Source: DATLGB01 sp038258425 (GTDB lineage Bacteria > Actinomycetota > Thermoleophilia > Solirubrobacterales > Solirubrobacteraceae). Taken from it: DNA of 17,151 nucleotides. The stretch covers positions 1 through 17,151 of the forward strand of contig JBBSPV010000062.1 in assembly GCA_038258425.1 (NCBI GenBank), in the 5' to 3' direction. The notes beneath the pieces were generated by a model. That model did no database searches, was not told the origin of the DNA, and saw nothing but the letters and a program-made list of their open reading frames with translations. Each line of letters opens with the position of its first letter. Positions within the stretch are counted from its first letter, which is position 1. A program made the translations under genes and the position numbers. Positions 7,835 to 14,452 of the stretch are shown piece by piece.

Positions 7835-9523
7835 TCAGTAGGTCCGCTCCATGGGCTGCCACTTCGTGATCGTCACGTCGGAGTAGGAGACCTTGGGCAC
7901 GTCGCCGCCGTTGACGCTGACATCGATGTGCTTGAGCCATTCCTCGTCGTTGCGCTTGGGGTAGTCCGTGCGGAACTGCGCCCCGCGCGACTCCTTGCGC
8001 TCGATGGCGCCCACGACGATGGTCTCCGCCACGTCGAGCATGTAACCGAGCTCGATGGCCGCCAGCACGTCCTGGTTGAAGACCGTGCCGCGGTCGTCGA
8101 TGTTGGCGACCTGGGCCTCCTCCTTGAGGCGGCGGATGGTCGCCTGGGCCTCCTGCAGCCCGGCCTCGTCGCGGAACACCGCGACCTTCTCGTTCATCAC
8201 CGTGCCGAGCTCGTGCTTGATCGCCGAGATCCGGCGCCCGCCGGCGTCGCGGTTGATGATCCGGTCGATCGCCTGCTGCTCGTCGGCGATCCGTGCCCGG
8301 CCGGCCGACGGCGCGGCGATCTGGCGCGCGGCCTCGGCGGCGTGGGCGCCCGAGCGCATGCCGAAGATGAGCGTGTCCAGCAAGGAGTTCGCGCCCAGGC
8401 GGTTGCCACCGTGGACGGAGACGCAGGCGGCCTCGCCGGCAGCGTAGAGGTTGCCGATGCTCGTGCGGCCGTCCGAGTCGGTCTTGATCCCGCCCATGAT
8501 GTAGTGACAGCCCGGCTTGATGTGGATCGGCTCGCGGGTGATGTCGACGCCGGCGAAGTCGCGGCCGATGTTGACGATCTCGCGCAGCGCCTCGAGGGTC
8601 CGGTTGCGCGGGACCTTGGTGATGTCGAGCGCCAGCGTCCCGTCCGGGAAGCCCCGGCCCTCGTTGATCTCCGTCTGCTCGGCCTGGGAGACGACGTCGC
8701 GGGAGGCGAGCTCGAGCTTGTTCGGCGCGTACTTCTCCATGAAGCGCTCGCCCTCGGCGTTGTAGAGGTGCGCGCCTTCGCCGCGGGCGCCCTCCGTGAT
8801 GAGGATCCCGTTGCCGGCCAGCGTCGTCGGGTGGTACTGGACCATCTCCATGTCCATCAGCGTGGCCCCGAGGCGGTAGGCCTGGGCGATGCCGTCGCCC
8901 GTGCAGATGATCGCGTTCGTCGTCGGCTCGAAGCACTGCCCGGCGCCGCCGGAGGCGAGGATCGTGGTCTTGGCGTCGAAGACCTCCAGGCGCCCGTCCT
9001 TGATCGAGCGCCCGACCGCGCCGGTGCAGTTGCCCTGCTCGTCCTGCAGCAGGGAGGTCACGAACCACTCCTCGTAGCGGTCGACCTGCTCGTGGTGCTT
9101 CATGAGCTGCTCGTAGAGGACGTGCAGCAGGGCCTGGCCGGTGATGTCGGCGACGTAGTACGTGCGGGCGGCGGAGGCGCCGCCGAAGGCCCGGGTGCCG
9201 AGCTCGCCGGCGTCGTTGCGGTGGAAGGTCACGCCCCAGTGCTCGAGCCGGAGCACCTCGGCGGGCGCCTCGCGGCACATGATCTCGATCGCGTCCTGGT
9301 CGCCCAGGAAGTCCGAGCCCTTGACCGTGTCGAAGGCGTGCGACTCCCACGAGTCCTCGACGTTGAGGGCCGCGTTGATGCCGCCGGCAGCCGCGTTGGA
9401 GTGCGATCGCACCGGATGGACCTTGCTCAGGATCGCGACGCTCGCTCCCGACCGGGCCGCTTCCAGGGCGGCACGCTGCCCGGCGAGCCCGGCGCCGATG
9501 ATGAGGACGTCGTGTGCTGGCAT
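7835..9523 (-). CDS. sdhA: Succinate dehydrogenase flavoprotein subunit
   Basis: A 562-residue FAD subunit that oxidises succinate to fumarate (or the reverse). The dinucleotide-binding motif is IIGAGLAGQRAA (residues 8-19). His41 in SHSNAAAGGIN is in the position of the covalent FAD histidine. The active-site region shows QYHPTTLAGNGILITEGARGEG and then ASRDVV with the proton-relay arginine. HGGNRLGANSLLDTLIFG is the typical FAD/substrate signature. The C-terminal helical part has RNRTLEALREI and ESRGAQFRTDYPKRNDEEW, also typical. ATG 9523 is chosen because MPAHDVLIIGAG begins the fold; the frame is open much further upstream only as a shadow of the protease gene. It is the first gene of sdhABE. 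A candidate -10 lies 8 bases upstream of the ATG. Confidence 0.97.
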   Translation of the reverse strand: MPAHDVLIIGAGLAGQRAALEAARSGASVAILSKVHPVRSHSNAAAGGINAALNVEDSWESHAFDTVKGSDFLGDQDAIEIMCREAPAEVLRLEHWGVTFHRNDAGELGTRAFGGASAARTYYVADITGQALLHVLYEQLMKHHEQVDRYEEWFVTSLLQDEQGNCTGAVGRSIKDGRLEVFDAKTTILASGGAGQCFEPTTNAIICTGDGIAQAYRLGATLMDMEMVQYHPTTLAGNGILITEGARGEGAHLYNAEGERFMEKYAPNKLELASRDVVSQAEQTEINEGRGFPDGTLALDITKVPRNRTLEALREIVNIGRDFAGVDITREPIHIKPGCHYIMGGIKTDSDGRTSIGNLYAAGEAACVSVHGGNRLGANSLLDTLIFGMRSGAHAAEAARQIAAPSAGRARIADEQQAIDRIINRDAGGRRISAIKHELGTVMNEKVAVFRDEAGLQEAQATIRRLKEEAQVANIDDRGTVFNQDVLAAIELGYMLDVAETIVVGAIERKESRGAQFRTDYPKRNDEEWLKHIDVSVNGGDVPKVSYSDVTITKWQPMERTY

Positions 9524-9531
9524 GGACTCAG

Positions 9532-9537
9532 AGCCTA
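9532..9537 (-). promoter_or_regulatory. Candidate -10 element of the sdhABE operon
   Basis: On the minus strand TAGGCT lies 8 bases before the sdhA ATG, in the 107-base gap after the protease gene. Only a weak GAG follows it, so a leaderless or near-leaderless transcript is likely. No good -35 box is visible. Confidence 0.42.
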
Positions 9538-9630
9538 CCTCTCGCCCGGGGGTGGAGGACCCGCGATCGCGCCCGGTCCGCGTGCCGGGGATACGGCGGT
9601 CGCCGTGGGCGGGATGGCCTCCGGCGACCG

Positions 9631-10797
9631 CTAGCGCGCCGGGGTCAGGTGGGTGCGCAGGGCGCGAGCGACCTGATCGAGCGTCACCACGCCGCGGAGG
9701 TGCTCGTCGGCGTCCACGGCCATCAGCGAGCCGAGGCGGCGCAGTGGCTCGGAGGCCACGAGCGCCTCCAGCGAGGCGTCGGCGGGCACGCGGCCGTCGG
9801 CGTCGGTGCCGGTAAGGGCCCGGACGGGCGCGCCGGCGTTGGCGCCCTCGGCGGCCTCCATGACCGGCTCGCGCAGCGCCCGGCCGACGTAGCGGCCGTC
9901 GGGCTCGACCACCGCGAACCACTCGTAGCCGTGGTAGCGCAGGAAGAAGTCCTCGTAGGCGCGCAGGGCCGGGGTGTCGGCACCGATGGTGACGGGCTGG
10001 GCGTCCATGATGTCGGCCACCGTGACGCCCTCGAGGCGCTCCGTGAAGGCCGTCTGGACCGCCACGCCGCGGGCCTGCGAGCCGAGCAGCCAGCCGAGGA
10101 CGGCGAGGTAGACGCCGTCCAGCGGGTCGCCCGTCGCCAGCAGCGCCAGCCCGGCGGCGATCAGCAGCCAGCCGAAGCCGCGCCCGACGGCGGCGGCCGC
10201 CCGCGTGGCGCGGTTGCGGTCGCCGGTGAGCCGCCACACGATCGAGCGGGCGATCCGGCCGCCGTCCAGGGGGTAGGCGGGCACGAGGTTGAAGACCAGC
10301 ACGATGACGTTCATGGTCACGACGATCGAGACGAGCAGCATGGCCACGGACACGCTGCCCGTCGAGAGGGTGGCGGCGTCGCGGAAGGCGCCCCAGCCCT
10401 CCATGCCCACGCCGGCGGCCACGCCGGCCGCGATGACCGCGAGGGTCGCCAGCGGGCCGGCCGCGGCCACCCGGAACTCCGCGCCGGGCGTCTGCGGCTC
10501 CGAGCGCATGTGCATGAGGCCGCCGAAGAGGAACAGGTCGATGCCCGCGACCTCGATGCCCTCGCGCCGCGCGGCGAGCGCGTGGCCGAGCTCGTGGAAG
10601 ACGATCGACCCGAAGAACAGGAAGGCGGCGGCGACCGCGGCGACGTAGGCCGTCGTGTCCGAGCCGTCGACGACGCGCTTGAACTGGTCCTGGAAGAAGA
10701 AGATCGCCAGGAAGAGGATCGCGAACCACGCGTAGTCGGCCCCGACCCGGATGCCGAGGATGCGGGCGAGCTGCACGGAGCCGGAGCGGCGACCCAT
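9631..10797 (-). CDS. Site-2 protease (peptidase M50) with CBS domains
   Basis: A 388-residue integral membrane metalloprotease of the CBS-containing S2P group. The zinc site is HELGH (residues 68-72) in a hydrophobic helix. The third ligand is in NLVPAYPLDGGR (170-181), where Asp178 is the expected metal ligand. Further hydrophobic segments lie at about 22-37, 50-67, 109-131, 148-169 and 190-225. Two CBS-like repeats follow from about 240 to the C-terminus: VADIMDAQPVTI and, later, LGSLMAVDADEHLRGVVTLDQVARAL. CBS pairs commonly bind adenine nucleotides and gate activity. S2P enzymes cut membrane-embedded regulators; no substrate is evident here. ATG 10797 is preferred (GTGGAG just upstream); the longer ATG at 10809 would only add LWSM-type residues. 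It is transcribed divergently from icd. Confidence 0.92.
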   Translation of the reverse strand: MGRRSGSVQLARILGIRVGADYAWFAILFLAIFFFQDQFKRVVDGSDTTAYVAAVAAAFLFFGSIVFHELGHALAARREGIEVAGIDLFLFGGLMHMRSEPQTPGAEFRVAAAGPLATLAVIAAGVAAGVGMEGWGAFRDAATLSTGSVSVAMLLVSIVVTMNVIVLVFNLVPAYPLDGGRIARSIVWRLTGDRNRATRAAAAVGRGFGWLLIAAGLALLATGDPLDGVYLAVLGWLLGSQARGVAVQTAFTERLEGVTVADIMDAQPVTIGADTPALRAYEDFFLRYHGYEWFAVVEPDGRYVGRALREPVMEAAEGANAGAPVRALTGTDADGRVPADASLEALVASEPLRRLGSLMAVDADEHLRGVVTLDQVARALRTHLTPAR

Positions 10798-10836
10798 GCT
10801 CCACAGCATCGCAGGGCGGCGCGCGCGGCCCCGGGA

Positions 10837-10842
10837 TAGCCT
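10837..10842 (+). promoter_or_regulatory. Candidate -10 element of icd
   Basis: TAGCCT lies 8 bases before the icd ATG at 10851 in the short divergent gap with the protease gene. The intervening bases TGCGCCCC have no Shine-Dalgarno complementarity, which supports a leaderless or very short leader. A possible TTG start at 10842 overlaps this hexamer and was not used. Confidence 0.45.
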
Positions 10843-10850
10843 TGCGCCCC

Positions 10851-12065
10851 ATGGCCAAGATCGCGGTGAAGACCCCCGTCGTCGAGCTCGACGGCGACGA
10901 GATGACGCGGATCATCTGGTCCTTCATCAAGGACAAGCTCATCCTGCCCTACCTCGAGATCGACCTGAAGTACTTCGACCTCGGCATCGAGGAGCGCGAC
11001 CGCACGGACGACCAGGTGACCGTCGACGCGGCCAACGCGATCAAGGAGTACGGCGTCGGCGTGAAGTGCGCGACGATCACGCCGGACGAGGCGCGTGTGG
11101 AGGAGTTCGGCCTCGGCCGCATGTACCGCTCCCCGAACGGGACGATCCGCAACATCCTCGGCGGCGTGATCTTCCGCGAGCCGATCGTCATGGCCAACGT
11201 CCCGCGCCTCGTGCCGGGCTGGACCAAGCCGATCGTCGTCGGCCGCCACGCGTTCGGCGACCAGTACCGCGCCGAGGACACGCGGATCCCCGGCGAGGGG
11301 CGCCTGCGGCTGACCTGGGAGCCCTCGGGCGGCGGCGATCCGATCGAGATCGACGTGTTCGACTTCCCCTCGGCCGGCGTCGCCATGGCGATGTACAACC
11401 TCGACGACTCCATCCGCGACTTCGCTCGCGCGTCACTGCGCTACGGGCTCGACCGCGGCTTCCCCGTCTACCTGTCGACGAAGAACACCATCCTCAAGGT
11501 CTACGACGGGCGCTTCAAGGACCTCTTCCAGGAGGTCTACGAGGGCGAGTTCCAGGCCGACTTCGAGGCCGCCGGCCTGACCTACGAGCACCGCCTGATC
11601 GACGACATGGTGGCCGCCGCGCTGAAGTGGGAGGGCGGCTACGTGTGGGCCTGCAAGAACTACGACGGCGACGTGCAGTCCGACACGGTCGCGCAGGGCT
11701 TCGGCTCGCTCGGGCTGATGACCTCCGTGCTGATGACCCCGGACGGCCAGACCGTCGAGGCCGAGGCCGCCCACGGCACCGTCACCCGCCACTTCCGTCA
11801 GCATCAGCAGTGCCGCGAGACCTCGACGAACCCGATCGCCTCGATCTTCGCCTGGACCCGCGGCCTGCAGCACCGCGGCCGCATGGACGACACGCCGGAC
11901 GTCACGGCCTTCGCGGAGACGCTCGAGCGCGTCTGCGTGGAGACCGTGGAGAGCGGCCGCATGACCAAGGACCTCGCCCTGCTCGTCGGGGAGGACCAGG
12001 CGTACCTCAACACGCAGGACTTCCTCGACGCGATCGACTCGAACCTCTCGAAGGAGATGGAATAG
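10851..12065 (+). CDS. icd: NADP-dependent isocitrate dehydrogenase (eukaryote-like homodimeric type)
   Basis: A 404-residue enzyme that converts isocitrate to 2-oxoglutarate and CO2. It belongs to the homodimeric subfamily shared with eukaryotic IDH1/IDH2 rather than the E. coli type: VELDGDEMTRIIW at the start, SPNGTIRNILGG (94-105), and PIVVGRHAFGDQYRAED (127-143). Arg132 falls at the same number as the well-known substrate arginine of human IDH1. STKNTILKVYDGRFKDLF (around 205-222) and the cofactor region HGTVTRHFRQHQ with ETSTNPIASIFAW follow; the Arg/His in this region fit NADP specificity. ATG 10851 gives the standard N-terminus. mdh follows after four bases, so the two are one transcription unit. 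The key residues of the substrate and cofactor signatures are present. Confidence 0.97.
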   Translation: MAKIAVKTPVVELDGDEMTRIIWSFIKDKLILPYLEIDLKYFDLGIEERDRTDDQVTVDAANAIKEYGVGVKCATITPDEARVEEFGLGRMYRSPNGTIRNILGGVIFREPIVMANVPRLVPGWTKPIVVGRHAFGDQYRAEDTRIPGEGRLRLTWEPSGGGDPIEIDVFDFPSAGVAMAMYNLDDSIRDFARASLRYGLDRGFPVYLSTKNTILKVYDGRFKDLFQEVYEGEFQADFEAAGLTYEHRLIDDMVAAALKWEGGYVWACKNYDGDVQSDTVAQGFGSLGLMTSVLMTPDGQTVEAEAAHGTVTRHFRQHQQCRETSTNPIASIFAWTRGLQHRGRMDDTPDVTAFAETLERVCVETVESGRMTKDLALLVGEDQAYLNTQDFLDAIDSNLSKEME

Positions 12066-12069
12066 TCAC

Positions 12070-13053
12070 ATGACCGCCACTTCCAAGGTCGTCACCGTCA
12101 CCGGCGCCGCGGGTGCCATCGGCTACGCCGCGCTGTTCCGGATCGCCTCCGGCCAGATGCTCGGGCCGGACACGAAGGTCCACCTGCGGCTGCTCGAGAT
12201 CCCCGACGCGCTCCAGGCGGCCGAGGGCACGGCGATGGAGCTCGTGGACTGCGCCTTCCCACTGCTGGCCGGCATCGACATCACCTCCGACGCCAAGGAG
12301 GCCTTCGACGGCGTCAACGTCGCGCTGCTGATCGGCGCGCGCCCGCGCACGAAGGGCATGGAGCGCGCCGACCTGCTCGAGGCCAACGGCGCGATCTTCA
12401 AGCCGCAGGGCGAGGCGATCAACGCCGGCGCCGACGACGACGTCAAGATCCTCGTGGTCGGCAACCCGGCCAACACGAACTCCCTGATCGCGCGCACGCA
12501 CGCGCCGGACGTGCCGGCGGAGCGCTTCACGGCGATGACGCGGCTCGACGAGAACCGGGCGGTGGCCCAGCTGGCCAACAAGCTCGCGGTGCCGGTCGAG
12601 GACATCCAGGACCTCGTCGTGTGGGGCAACCACTCGCCGACGATGTTTCCCGATCTCTTCAACGCCCGCGTCGGCGGCACGCCGGCCGTGGAGGCCGTCG
12701 ACGACATGGCCTGGTACGAGGACGAGTACCTGCCGCGGGTCGGCAAGCGCGGCGCCGAGATCATCGAGGCGCGCGGGGCGTCCTCGGCCGCGTCGGCCGC
12801 CAACGCGGCGATCGACCACGTGCGCGACTGGTCGCTCGGAGCCGACGGCCTGCGCTCCATGGTCGTGCCGGCCACGGGGGCCTACGGCATCGAGGCGGGG
12901 CTGCAGTGCTCGTTCCCCGTCCGCTGCGAGAACGGGGCCTACGAGATCGTGGAAGGGCTCGAGATCGGAGAGTTCGCCCAGGGCAAGATCGACGCGACGG
13001 TCGGCGAGCTCATCCAGGAACGCGACGCCGTCCGCGAGCTGGGCCTGATCTAG
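12070..13053 (+). CDS. mdh: Malate dehydrogenase
   Basis: A 327-residue NAD-dependent enzyme of the cytosolic-type malate dehydrogenase family that interconverts malate and oxaloacetate. The Rossmann motif is VTGAAGAIGYA (residues 10-20), and LLEIP (41-45) places an acidic residue (Glu43) after the second strand, as expected for NAD. Substrate arginines are in GARPRTKGMERADLL (89-103), the catalytic pair is Asp160 (TRLDENRA) and His188 (WGNHSPTMFPD), and NPANTNS (132-138) is the family's central signature. The start is ATG 12070, four bases after the icd stop; AAGGAG inside the icd end (about 13 bases upstream) may serve as a somewhat distant ribosome site. It ends before a strong hairpin facing the convergent GNAT gene. 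Confidence 0.97.
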   Translation: MTATSKVVTVTGAAGAIGYAALFRIASGQMLGPDTKVHLRLLEIPDALQAAEGTAMELVDCAFPLLAGIDITSDAKEAFDGVNVALLIGARPRTKGMERADLLEANGAIFKPQGEAINAGADDDVKILVVGNPANTNSLIARTHAPDVPAERFTAMTRLDENRAVAQLANKLAVPVEDIQDLVVWGNHSPTMFPDLFNARVGGTPAVEAVDDMAWYEDEYLPRVGKRGAEIIEARGASSAASAANAAIDHVRDWSLGADGLRSMVVPATGAYGIEAGLQCSFPVRCENGAYEIVEGLEIGEFAQGKIDATVGELIQERDAVRELGLI

Positions 13054-13063
13054 CCGGCCGCGG

Positions 13064-13110
13064 GGGTGTCGCACGTTGCTCGTTCCGGTGGCGAGAAACG
13101 TGAGGCACCC
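13064..13110. terminator. Bidirectional hairpin terminator between mdh and the GNAT gene
   Basis: The arms at 13064-13082 and 13092-13110 pair over 19 positions with one G-T wobble and two mismatches around a 9-base loop (TTCCGGTGG). It starts 10 bases after the mdh stop and ends 4 bases before the stop of the convergent acetyltransferase gene, so it can end transcription from both sides. There is no T-run, which is usual in very GC-rich actinobacteria. Confidence 0.75.
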
Positions 13111-13114
13111 GGCG

Positions 13115-13597
13115 TCAGGCGTCGGCCACCCAGCCGAGGTGGACGCCGTCCTGCCACGCGTCGTGGCGCCACCAGGCGGCGCGGCGCGTGCCCTCGACGG
13201 CGAAGCCGGCCGCCTCGAAGGTCCGCACGGCGGCGGCGTTGAAGCCGTAGGCCTCGGCCTCGACGCGGTGCGCGCCCCGGGCGCGCAGGTCCTCGAGCAG
13301 CGTCCGCAGCGCGCCGACGGCGACGCCGCGCCCGCGGGCGGCGGGGTCGACGAGCAGCGTGTGGACGACCGCGGTGCGGTGGCGCTCGAAGCGGCCGAGG
13401 TCGAGCCGCAGCATCCCGGCGCGGGTGCCGCGCGGGGCCTCGACGACGAGCACCCGCTGATCCGGGTCCTGGAGGGCGGCCTGCAGCCGCGGGGCGGTCA
13501 GTCCGGACAGGTAGGGCTCGACGTCCGGGTGCCCGGCGAGGGCCAGCAGCGCGGGGAGGTCCCGCGCCCGCGCGTCACGGAGGGCGACGCCGGTCAG
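13115..13597 (-). CDS. GNAT family N-acetyltransferase, probable CTG start
   Basis: A GNAT fold of 160 residues that transfers an acetyl group from acetyl-CoA to an unknown amine. From the CTG at 13597 the protein runs TGVALRDARARDLPALLALA (the usual beta1-alpha1), then YLSGLTAPRLQAAL. The acetyl-CoA loop follows at VDPAARGRGVAVGAL (83-97), and FNAAAVRTFEAAGFAVEGTRR (119-139) closes the fold. The first ATG/GTG/TTG in frame is GTG 13453, which would cut off the first beta strand and helix, 48 residues that clearly belong to the fold. The frame upstream of 13597 contains no ATG, GTG or TTG, while the CTG overlaps the TGA of the preceding gene (CTGA), so a coupled CTG start is the best reading. 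An undetected sequencing slip at this junction is the alternative. Confidence 0.82.
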   Translation of the reverse strand: MTGVALRDARARDLPALLALAGHPDVEPYLSGLTAPRLQAALQDPDQRVLVVEAPRGTRAGMLRLDLGRFERHRTAVVHTLLVDPAARGRGVAVGALRTLLEDLRARGAHRVEAEAYGFNAAAVRTFEAAGFAVEGTRRAAWWRHDAWQDGVHLGWVADA

Positions 13598-13977
13598 GAC
13601 CGGACGTGCCAGCCGCGGCCGGACTTCGTCACGAGCCCCTGCTCCGCGAGGTCGGGCATGACCCGGTAGAGGTAGTTCTGCTTGATCTCCATCGCCTCGG
13701 CGAGCTCGGGGATCGTGATGCCGGGCTTGTCGCGCACGAGGGCGAGCGCCTGCTGGGCGCGCTGGCCCGAGCCCTTGGGCCGGCCGCGGCCGCCGCCGTT
13801 GCCGCTCGCGCCCCGCGCGGCCCGGCGGGCGGGCTTGGCCGCGCTAGGGGACGAGGCCCCGACGCCCGCGAGCGCGCGCTCGGCCGCCTCGAGGCGCTGG
13901 TACTCGTCCACCAGCGGCTTGATCTCGGCGAGTCTCGCCTTGATCTCCTTGCGCTTGTCTTCCAAGAAGTCACTCAT
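13594..13977 (-). CDS. Winged-helix DNA-binding protein with AT-hook-like linker
   Basis: A 127-residue protein in three parts. Residues 1-37 form a charged coiled-coil-like helix (FLEDKRKEIKARLAEIKPLV and onward). Residues 40-75 are a Gly/Ala/Arg-rich linker containing GRGRPKGSG (63-71), which resembles an AT-hook core. Residues 75-127 are a small helix-turn-helix/winged domain: QALALVRDKPGITIPELAEA, then QNYLYRVMPDLAEQGLV and the wing KSGRGWHVRS. It is probably a DNA-binding regulator or nucleoid protein; its targets are unknown. The 3' end overlaps the acetyltransferase start (CTGA), so the two are probably co-translated. A -35/-10-like pair lies upstream, inside the end of the SRPBCC gene. 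ATG 13977 is the natural start because the helix begins at once. Confidence 0.82.
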   Translation of the reverse strand: MSDFLEDKRKEIKARLAEIKPLVDEYQRLEAAERALAGVGASSPSAAKPARRAARGASGNGGGRGRPKGSGQRAQQALALVRDKPGITIPELAEAMEIKQNYLYRVMPDLAEQGLVTKSGRGWHVRS

Positions 13978-13984
13978 GACTTAC

Positions 13985-14014
13985 ACCCTACGCGGATGCA
14001 CTTCACCCTTCCAA
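13985..14014 (-). promoter_or_regulatory. Candidate promoter of the winged-helix/GNAT pair
   Basis: On the minus strand TTGGAA (14014-14009), an 18-base spacer and TAGGGT (13990-13985) lie 7 bases before the ATG at 13977. The -35-like box is inside the last codons of the SRPBCC gene. This is the most complete -35/-10 pair in the window, and the spacing implies a leaderless transcript. Confidence 0.45.
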
Positions 14015-14452
14015 CAACTGCTTGAGTCGTTGCAGGGAGCGGTCGGCCTCACGCTTGGGCAAGCCGCCCACCAGCGCGCGGCTCGCCGCCTTTCCGAGCA
14101 GGCCACCCGGGGCGCGGAACTCGTTCAAATAGTGAAAGCGGGTCGCGTGGTCGCCGTCGTCGGAGAGCAGGTATTCCGTGCGGGCCGTCGAGCCGACCGG
14201 GCCCTTGCCCTCCCAGACCGCCCATGTGTGGTCCTCACACTCGGCGAGCGTCCAGTTAACCTTGAACGACGCGCCCCGCAGACACAGCGTCTGGTTCATC
14301 TTCATGCCCTCGTGCGGCGGCCCGGGATCGGCGGAGTTCGTCCGCCGGTGAATGGTGACCCAGTCCGCCATGCCTTCCGGGTCCATGATGGCCTCCCACA
14401 CCTCCTGGCGAGAGGCCTTGATGGTGATGTCAGTGGTGACGGCGTCGGCCAT
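14003..14452 (-). CDS. SRPBCC (START-like/polyketide cyclase) family protein
   Basis: A 149-residue protein of the SRPBCC hydrophobic-pocket fold. It opens VTTDITIKASRQEVWEAIMD, with the typical first strand followed by the EVWEAI helix and a PEGMADWVTIHR segment. A strand series follows (MKMNQTLCLRGASFKVNWTL, WAVWEGKGPVGSTARTEYLL, ATRFHYLNEFRAPGG), and the C-terminal amphipathic helix starts near RALVGGLPKREADRSL and ends QRLKQLLEG. Such proteins bind lipids, polyketides or other hydrophobic ligands, or act as activators; no ligand can be named. The ATG overlaps the stop of the SDR-like gene (TAATG), so the two are co-translated and may act together. There is no signal peptide or membrane segment. 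Confidence 0.87.
   Translation of the reverse strand: MADAVTTDITIKASRQEVWEAIMDPEGMADWVTIHRRTNSADPGPPHEGMKMNQTLCLRGASFKVNWTLAECEDHTWAVWEGKGPVGSTARTEYLLSDDGDHATRFHYLNEFRAPGGLLGKAASRALVGGLPKREADRSLQRLKQLLEG

Noticed and set aside
9514..10839. A 441-codon plus-strand frame opposite the protease gene.
   Set aside because: It is antisense to a gene with clear HELGH and LDGGR motifs; its composition (many His, Arg, Asp, Gly, Val) is typical of GC-rich shadow frames.
10842..10850. TTG start for icd at 10842.
   Set aside because: The family N-terminus begins at ATG 10851, and the TTG overlaps the candidate -10 element.
7835..10942. A 1035-codon minus-strand frame running through sdhA and the protease gene.
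   Set aside because: Only the part from ATG 9523 has family signatures; the rest is the protease gene read in the wrong frame.
13115..13453. Acetyltransferase starting at GTG 13453.
   Set aside because: This loses the first strand and helix of the GNAT fold, which are clearly encoded upstream back to the CTG at 13597.
13076..13669. A 197-codon plus-strand frame over the acetyltransferase gene.
   Set aside because: It has no recognisable domain, lies antisense to the GNAT gene and begins within the terminator hairpin.
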